Shown here: in pieces, positions 52,659-58,997 of the stretch | Numbering within the stretch: the first letter of the stretch is position 1 | How the letters are laid out: each line of letters starts with the position of its first letter | Assembly (NCBI GenBank): GCA_000151295.1 | Contig: GG745350.1 | Coordinates: 800,336-859,332 of the forward strand | Source of the DNA: Allomyces macrogynus ATCC 38327 | Lineage: Eukaryota > Blastocladiomycota > Blastocladiomycetes > Blastocladiales > Blastocladiaceae | DNA: 58,997 nucleotides | Reading direction: 5' to 3' | Translations under genes and position numbers: made by a program | The notes under the pieces: model-generated | Told to the model about the DNA's origin: nothing | What the model saw: only the letters and a program-made list of their open reading frames with translations | The model's database searches: none

Positions 52659-54256
52659 ATGTCCGACACCAATTCCAACGACGACCTGAGCCGCATGGAT
52701 GTCGGCACAGGTTCCGACGAGGAGCTTGAAGGGGAGGAGGAAGGGCAGCAAGGAGGGGCCGACGCAGTGGACCACGAGGAAGAGACGGAAATGGTGTGCA
52801 TCTTGGCTTGTTCCCAATGCTGCTCTTCGATAAAGTTGACGCGAGTGGATGGCCCAGACCACAGCCATAATGGCCGGCATCAAGCTCTTGCCCGACCTAC
52901 TTTCGCACCAAAAGTCGGTCGACTCGACAGTGCTCGAGGCGGCCGAGCAGCGGATGGAGATTGCTGAGCAGAAGGTTTCGATTGCTGCTGCTGTTGAAGA
53001 GGCCGAGAATGAGAAGTGTGTTGTTTCTTGCCAAGATGGTGATTTTCATGCATTGATGCTCACACGTTCCATTAGCCGCAGCCCAAACATGGACGCCAAG
53101 ATTCGCCAACTGCGCCAAATCCACCACGACTTGCAGACGCACCTGCGCAACACCAAGCACGAGTACAGCCAGGGCGTGATTGAGTACCGTAACGTGATCA
53201 AGAAGGTACGTTTACGCCTTGCCCCCCCCCCCCCCCCATTCCATGCGTCCACAATGCTCACTGGTTTTGCTTCAGGCACTTCCGCGAGGCTCTCGCCAAA
53301 ATGTCCTCACCATGCTCGCCAACATTCAGCAGGAAATGGCCGGCATCAAGGGCAGTATCGCTGCTCTCACGAGCGACGTCGCTACCGTCAAGGTCGGCAT
53401 CACGGCTCTCCAGCGGCAGCAGGTCGGCACTCAGATCATGGCTTGGATATGCTCGCGCATAAGCAAAACATGAAGTCGTGGGCCAAGTACCATCGGCCGC
53501 AGGGCCAGCGTCCTTCACGAGGCGCCCCACTTCTCCCACTTCATCCAGATTCCGTGGTCCTTGCCCGTGCGCGCGGCAATTGACGTTTGAAGACATGCAT
53601 TCCGCGAGTACGTTCACGGCCGCAATTTCGCGTCCGGCCACTAACAAGCAGCCTAACCTTTTTTACCATCTACCCGTGCATAAAACACTGGATGTCGATT
53701 CACCCGGACTTCAGCATCTCCGACACGTCCCTGGTATGCGTTCCGCCCAAGATCGCGTTCCATGGCCCGCACAAGCTGTTCCCCCGCACGGTGAGCGACT
53801 TGCTCTCGCTGAGTCTGGCCGATTTGATGGACCTCGAGGCGATTTACGAGGAACAGTTTGGTACGGCTGGCTGCTTGTCGATGAAACTCCAATTACTTCT
53901 CTCACCTCGACCCAAACGCTCTGATAGTGCCCGGGCCGGACCTGGCCGGCGAGCATGTTCCTCTTTCGCCAGGAGCCGCGACACTGCCATCGGCCGCTGG
54001 AGCGTCTACGAGCGCAACGCCACCACCGGCCGCTACGAGCGCGACGCCGCCTCCAGCCGCTGAAGCGGCTTCGAACACTCGTCGCAGCCCTCGACGGTTG
54101 GCTATGAACGCGCGTGACGCAGCGAACGACCGCACTTCAGCTGGTGTCTCGACTGCCGCCCATGAACGTGCTGATCAGCAGGTTGCCGACACTATTGCCA
54201 TGCGCGGCCGGCTCACGTTCTTTGCGTTCATTACCGGCAAGCCGGCTCTGGGGTAA
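52659..54256 (+). CDS. uncharacterised coiled-coil protein, 'CVPP' family copy B
   Basis: Exons I can support: 52659-52793, 52858-53015, 53076-53205, 53276-53422, then an unresolved internal part, about 53715-53861, and 53930-54256. The N-terminus is acidic (SDEELEGEEEGQQGG). Next comes a long coiled coil (LEAAEQRMEIAEQKVSIAAA; IRQLRQIHHDLQTHLRNTKH; MLANIQQEMAGIKGSIAALT). The shared module follows: SISDTSLVCVPPKIAFHG, LFPRTVSDLLSLSLADLMDL, EAIYEEQFG. The tail is Ala/Pro/Thr-rich and ends GKPALG. The intron after ..QFG is in the same position and phase as in copy A. Between 53423 and 53714 every frame meets a stop or phase conflict; an exon such as the one after the acceptor near 53543 (IPWSLPVRAAID) is possible, or this copy is damaged. 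The intron at 53206-53275 contains a run of 16 C. Function unknown. Confidence 0.5.
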
Positions 54257-55008
54257 TGGATGGTACGTGTTTTACTCTGGACACGAACCGTCGTGTCCGG
54301 TTTGTCGTTGGTCTGGTGTTGACTTGATTCGTGGTCCAGGTCCGCCACGTTCTATCGTCGCACACGGCGACAAGGCGGCCAAGCACGCTGATTTCACATC
54401 GTGCGGGGTGCGGCCCAACGGTATGTACGCTTGCTATTGGTCCCGGCGCGCGTTCATCCCGCTGATTCAAATATCGGTTCATTCTTGCTCCCAGCCAACT
54501 CTCGTCTAGATTCCGTATTCCAAGCTCAACGACGCACCTTGTCCACCCGGCAATCCTTCCGCCAGGCCACGTTGGCCGTCAAGTCGCGTGTTGATCAATT
54601 TTCACGCGTACGTTGGTTCTTCGTCGCTCGCGGAGATAAATCGCAGCTGGAACTAACTGTTTTGACCGAACCGGCATCGTGCTAGTGAATTTCGGCACCA
54701 AATCAAGTCTCAACCATCTCCTGCAGCCGTAGCAAACCGTCCAAGTCGGTCGATTGTCTCGTTGTCTTATTTTCCACGTTGTGGTCTCTTTGTTTTGCAG
54801 CGTCGCCGTCCACCTTTCGATCATCCGTTCCGGTTCATGGTGGCGCTTCTCTTGTGCCGTTTCGTTGCTTCGTTCCCTCTCGGACCGAGTCGTCATGTTT
54901 TCGCGGCGCACCTGTGTTGGGCGCAGTTCCTGTCCCTGTCCACGACAAGTGTTTTTATCTCCACCCTGCATCGTCCATTTTTGTGCGTTCATCAATCTCA
55001 TTTTCATT
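54257..55008. other. intergenic region between convergent copy-B and RUS1 genes
   Basis: 750 bp. The right half (about 54840-55008) is similar to 50230-50400 next to the truncated RUS1 copy and marks the duplicated unit. No gene is called. Confidence 0.45.
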
Positions 55009-56900
55009 TCATTCCATTTCCTTTCGTGTCCCATCCACTACTGCCCTCCTCTCGCCATGCCCCGCATCCGACCCTGGCGGGACCCCCACCTGGAACCGAA
55101 TCCCCTTATCGTCAAAGTAGACGCGCGTCACATTCCAGTGTGGCGAATGGCCCAAGTCGCTCCAGAACCGCGGGAACTCGGCCTCGACCTCGGCGTACGC
55201 TGCATCAAACGCACGCACGGTCTCCCCACCCCCCACCCGCGCCGCCTGCTCCTGCAGCACAATCGCATGAAAGATCGACTTGACCATATCCCGCGCCGTC
55301 GCGTCAGAGCGGTACGCGATCCCGACCGTTCCGCCGCGCGACGGCACATGCCGGACTAGGTACCGCTCGTGCCGCAACACGTGCAATGCCTGCGCGAGGT
55401 GTCGCCCCGCAACGCGCGCATCGGCGGGCGCGCCGCGAATGATGGACGCGGGGGAGGCGAGAGTCGTCGGGTGGCCGAAGAGACGCGCGACAGAGAGGCC
55501 CGGGGCGAGGTGTGGGATGTTGGGTGAAGCGCGGAGCCATTCGCCGAGCGGACCGTGTTCGGGTCGCGACGCGAGGGTTTCGGCGCAGGGGAGGGCGATA
55601 TGGGCGGGGTCCGATGCCGGGTTAGCGGTGACCGCGCGCGAGCGTTCGCGCCATTCCTGCGCAAGCAACGCGACTTTCACGTCGTTGAGCACGTCAAAGT
55701 GCGCTTCGCGCAGCATCGAGACGGAGCACCAGAGCTGTAACGGCGCGAGCGCCGCGTAGCACGTGAATAGGAACGGCGCGTCGTGCCGCCAGAGCGCGAT
55801 CACGGCGACGCCCACGCCGGAACCGAGCATGTGCGCGACCGACAGTTGCGCCTCGTCTTTCGCGACAATGTCCCCGACGTTCCCACGGCGCGCGTAAATT
55901 CGCGCAATCGTCGTGTGCACCGCCGCCCAGACCGAGAAGTGAATCGACCGCAACGCGCCGCCGACCGAGGCCAGCGGGAGGAACCAGGCCGGGGACGGGG
56001 CGATGGCTGTGAGCAGCGAGACGAGCGCGCCGGTGACGCTGGCCACTTCGCCGACGAGTTTCCAGGACTTGACGCGCGCGTCGAATTGCGACGCGAACCG
56101 TTCGATGAAGAGCAGTTTCATGATTTCGCCGAGCCCGTCCTTGAGAATCCACCGGACGGCAACGGCACCACCCGCGGCCGCGGCCGCGTCAGTGGCCCCA
56201 CCGTGGCCGCCGATGCCGAGGGCCGCGAGCATGGCTTGGCTGCACAGGACGCCGATGCAGGACCCAGCGGCGGTTTCTGTGAATTTCCACAGGTGGAAGC
56301 GCAGGTAGGAAGGGTGGACCGAGTCGGGGTAGCCGACGGGGAGGAACTACGCATTGTTCAAACAGAGGAATTTGATCAGTGTTTCAGTTGTTTTGCTTCG
56401 ACCAATAACAAAAGGAGCCGTGTAAATACCGTCGACCGGAATGTCTGCATCGCGCGCCCCATACTGAGCAATCCACCGGACCAGCGACGCGCAGCTGCGG
56501 CCGTCGCGCCCTCCCCTACCTCGTCGTGCCATGTCCATTGCAACGTCGGGTCCGCGGCGGTCTCGGTGGCCGACTTGGTCCCGGGCACGCCGTGCAATGC
56601 GTAGATGCGCGTACGACCGTGCAGGTCTTCGTTGAGGTGCAGCGCGTGCGGAGCGAGGTCGTGGTTGACACGAACGGCCACGTCCGTGGGGGGTGCGGGA
56701 GTCGCGGGTGCGATGGCAGAGGGCGGGTTTCCGGTGGACGTTGGTGGGGGCGTGGTCAAGAAGCGCGCGAGCGCTTGGTACATGGGTACGGCTAGTGGGT
56801 GCGGCAGGACGCGGTGCGGGGTAGAGCTTGGCCAAGAAGATGTTGGGCACGCGGGGGTGCGATGTAGGAGCTGCCGCATGGCAGTTCGGTGCGGGAACAT
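55009..56900 (-). CDS. RUS1-family (DUF647) protein
   Basis: Two exons on the minus strand, 56900-56430 and 56346-55009 (83-nt intron), give 602 residues. The RUS domain starts at the second exon: [40 protein letters not shown], then [40 protein letters not shown] and [20 protein letters not shown], all core motifs. Several hydrophobic segments make it a likely membrane protein. Plant relatives (ROOT UVB SENSITIVE) act in UV-B and auxin responses and human C16orf58/RUSF1 is poorly understood, so no reaction is assigned. The first exon is Pro/Ala-rich with little conservation and could start lower. The C-terminal 120 residues are duplicated in the remnant at 50404-50830. The gene is divergent from the dynamin gene. 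Confidence 0.88.
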
Positions 56901-57489
56901 GGCGCTGGCCTCGTGCAGGCGTGCTGATGTTGACGGCGAGTTGTGCGGTTCTTTGGAGAGAAAGAGCGAGTTATTAGTCGGTCATGGCAGATCTTGTTGT
57001 GGCCGGCATGCCGCCGTCGCCGTAGTGATCAGCGGAGACAGAGCGGCGGGCGACACTGTCTCCCGTCTCCTGCCCGGCGCACGTGACCCGAAACTTGATT
57101 TTGCACATGAAAAAGCACGGTGGAAGCACAGCCGAAACCAGCGCGAAAGTCGAGCCGACCCCGCACGTCGCCACGGCCGCCACGACCAAAGCAGGGGAAC
57201 ACTGAAGCACACACCACCACCCCCGCATCCGGCTGGACCAACGGACACTGCGCGACGACGCGCCCGCGCTCCCCACTGCACTCGATACTCTCGCCACTCG
57301 CCGCAGTCCACCCGCGTGCCGCTCCGCTCCACGGCGTCGCCCGCCCCGCCGCTCCCGACTTTGCGCCTGCCTGCCCGCGCGCACCAACTCGGCCTGATCC
57401 AGCTCGCTTATCACGGGGCCGCCATCTGCCCCGCCCACCGTCGCCAAGACGCCGCTGCCGCCACCACCTGCGCGCCCGACCCGCGGCAC
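56901..57489. other. divergent region between RUS1-family and dynamin genes
   Basis: About 590 bp that should contain both promoters and the unidentified start of the dynamin gene. The plus-strand frame leading into the dynamin homology is open through this region, but the sequence is not protein-like. Confidence 0.4.
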
Positions 57490-58997
57490 GACCTGATCCC
57501 GCTCATCAACAAGCTACAGGATATTCTCTCGGCGATTGGCAACTCGCCGCTCGACTTGCCGCAGATCGCGGTTGTTGGGTCGCAGTCGTCGGGAAAAAGT
57601 TCTGTGCTCGAGGCGATTGTCGGAAAGGACTTTTTGCCAAAGGGCAACGGGATCGTGACGCGCCGTCCGCTGGTGTTGCAGCTGCGCAATGTCCCGCCGC
57701 ACGCGGTGCCCGAGGGCGAGGAGGCCGTGGATGTCGCGGTTCGTACTTTCCTTCGTTGACGTGCAGTCGACAATCCAGCAGCATCCTGATCGCCATCCGG
57801 CCATGACCAATTAGGAGTTCAGCCACTGCCCCGACCGCGTCTTCACCGACTTTGCCGACGTCCGGCGCGAGATCGAGGCCGAGACGGCCCGGATCGCGGG
57901 CGACAACAAGGGCATCGCGTCTGACCCGATCCGGCTGTGCGTGCGGTCGCCCAACGTCGTCGACCTGACGCTCGTCGACTTGCCCGGGCTGACCAAAATC
58001 CCCGTCGGCGACCAACCGTCCGACATTGAACTGCAAATCCGCGAACTGATCATGGGGTTCATCACCAAACCCAACTGCCTGATCCTCGCCGTCTCGCCCG
58101 CGAACGTCGACTTGGCCAACTCCGACTCGCTGAAACTCGCGCGCGAAGTGGACCCGACGGGCGACCGCACGCTCGGCTTACTGACCAAAGTTGACTTGAT
58201 GGAACCGGGCACGCACGCGCTCGATATCTTGGCGGGCCGCGTCTACCCGTTACGGCTCGGGTTTGTCGGCGTGGTCAACCGGTCGCAGCGCGACATCGAT
58301 CAGGGCAAGTCGCTCGAGTTTGCGCGCAAACGCGAACAGCAGTTCTTTGCAACGCATCCGGTCTACTCGCCCGTGGCGTCGCGGTGCGGGACGACCGTCC
58401 TGGCGCGCACGTTGAACCAGGTCCTGCTCGCACACATTCGCGACCGGCTGCCGGACCTCAAGGCCAAGTTGAATGCGCTGATCAACGCGAAACAGGCCGA
58501 ACTCGTCGCGCTCGGCGGCGGGGAAACCGCGCACTCGGGCCAGTCCCCAGCATCCACGGTCCTGCGGCTCATCACCAAGTACGCGGCCGAGTTCCAGGCG
58601 TCGGTTGAGGGCACCGTGACCGCATCCGCGACGACCTCCCTGTCCGGTGGCGCGCGCCTGTTCCAGGTGTTTGACCAAGGGTTTGGCAACGCGCTCGATG
58701 CCGTCGACCCGATGTCGACGCTCACCGTGCGCGAGATTCGGACCGCCATCCGTAACGCGACCGGTGCGCGTGCGGCGCTGTTCTTTGTCCCCGAGGCCGC
58801 GTTTGACTTGCTCGTGAAACCGCAAATCGCACGGCTCGAGGAACCGGCGCTGCGGTGCGTCGACCAGGTGTACGAGGAACTCCTGCGGCTCACGCACGAG
58901 TGCGGGTCGGCGGAACTGCGGCGGTACCCGATTTTGCGCGCAAGGGTCGTCGATGCGATCGCGCAGTTGCTCAAGGAGTACTGGACGCCGCGCGGAA
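57490..58997 (+). CDS. DNM1: dynamin-related GTPase, Dnm1/Drp1 type, truncated by the window edge
   Basis: Homology starts at 57490 ([20 protein letters not shown]); no in-frame ATG lies close upstream, so the first codon or exon is unresolved. Exon one ends at 57738; the next starts at 57815 and runs off the window. The GTPase domain is complete: [12 protein letters not shown] (G1), [14 protein letters not shown] (G2 region), [11 protein letters not shown] (G3), LLTKVDLM (G4), VVNRSQRDI (G5). The middle domain follows, with [20 protein letters not shown] and then [33 protein letters not shown] and [18 protein letters not shown]. The [10 protein letters not shown] and FVPE..FD.LVKPQI blocks favour Dnm1/Drp1 (mitochondrial and peroxisomal fission) over Vps1. 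The GTPase effector domain lies outside the window. Confidence 0.9.

Overview
This window is a gene-dense, GC- and CpG-rich piece of a fungal nuclear genome. The genes carry short spliceosomal introns (about 47-113 nt, GT..AG). The set includes fungus-typical proteins (a Cut8/Sts1 proteasome tether, ERG27, a Kem1-type XRN1, STT4, Dnm1) next to genes that most yeasts and filamentous fungi have lost (the RZZ subunit ROD/KNTC1, PSMD5 in animal-like form, a DNMT1-type methyltransferase, DNA polymerase kappa, a RUS1/DUF647 protein). I infer an early-diverging zoosporic fungus (Blastocladiomycota or Chytridiomycota grade); no taxonomic marker is present.

Layout. 1-2121 (-) is the N-terminal part of XRN1. 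2831-4127 (+) is a Spc25-like kinetochore protein. 4740-8431 (+) is a large two-finger C2H2 protein. 8992-16894 (+) is a many-exon ROD/KNTC1 gene with apparent frame breaks. 17380-18977 (+) is an SLC35C2-like transporter. 19146-19743 (-) is a small unrecognised gene. 20224-23760 (-) is a DNMT1-type cytosine methyltransferase and 23795-25652 (-) is PSMD5. 25978-28515 (+) is POLK. 28689-30231 (-) is ERG27. 30700-32060 is a CpG-depleted, stop-riddled stretch that I read as a decayed Ty3/Gypsy retroelement. 32874-34002 (-) is Cut8/Sts1, 34605-36236 (-) a G3BP-like protein, 36870-37958 (-) Aurora kinase and 38347-44171 (+) PI4-kinase STT4.

The last 14 kb is accessory in character. It holds two copies of a gene pair, each an unrecognised coiled-coil gene ('CVPP family') followed by a convergent RUS1-family gene. 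The first copy (44610-50830) has a truncated RUS1 remnant, and its coiled-coil gene carries a 3,619-bp inverted-repeat transposable element (45570-49188) in its fifth intron. The element is flanked by the 5-bp duplication GTGTA. Its 1.3-1.4 kb arms contain 60-bp tandem repeats and many copies of GCTTACCCCGAG, and its unique core includes a fragment resembling a double-jelly-roll major capsid protein of polinton-like viruses or virophages. The second copy (52659-56900) has an intact RUS1 gene. A Dnm1/Drp1 dynamin gene runs off the right end.

The element is the strongest candidate here for something undescribed: a foldback-like mobile element with a viral capsid fragment, inserted two bases upstream of a 3' splice site so that the host gene can still be read in frame if the 3.7-kb intron is spliced. 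The methylation-decay signature at 30.7-32.1 kb, with a DNMT1 gene 7 kb away, and the broken state of ROD are the next most interesting observations.
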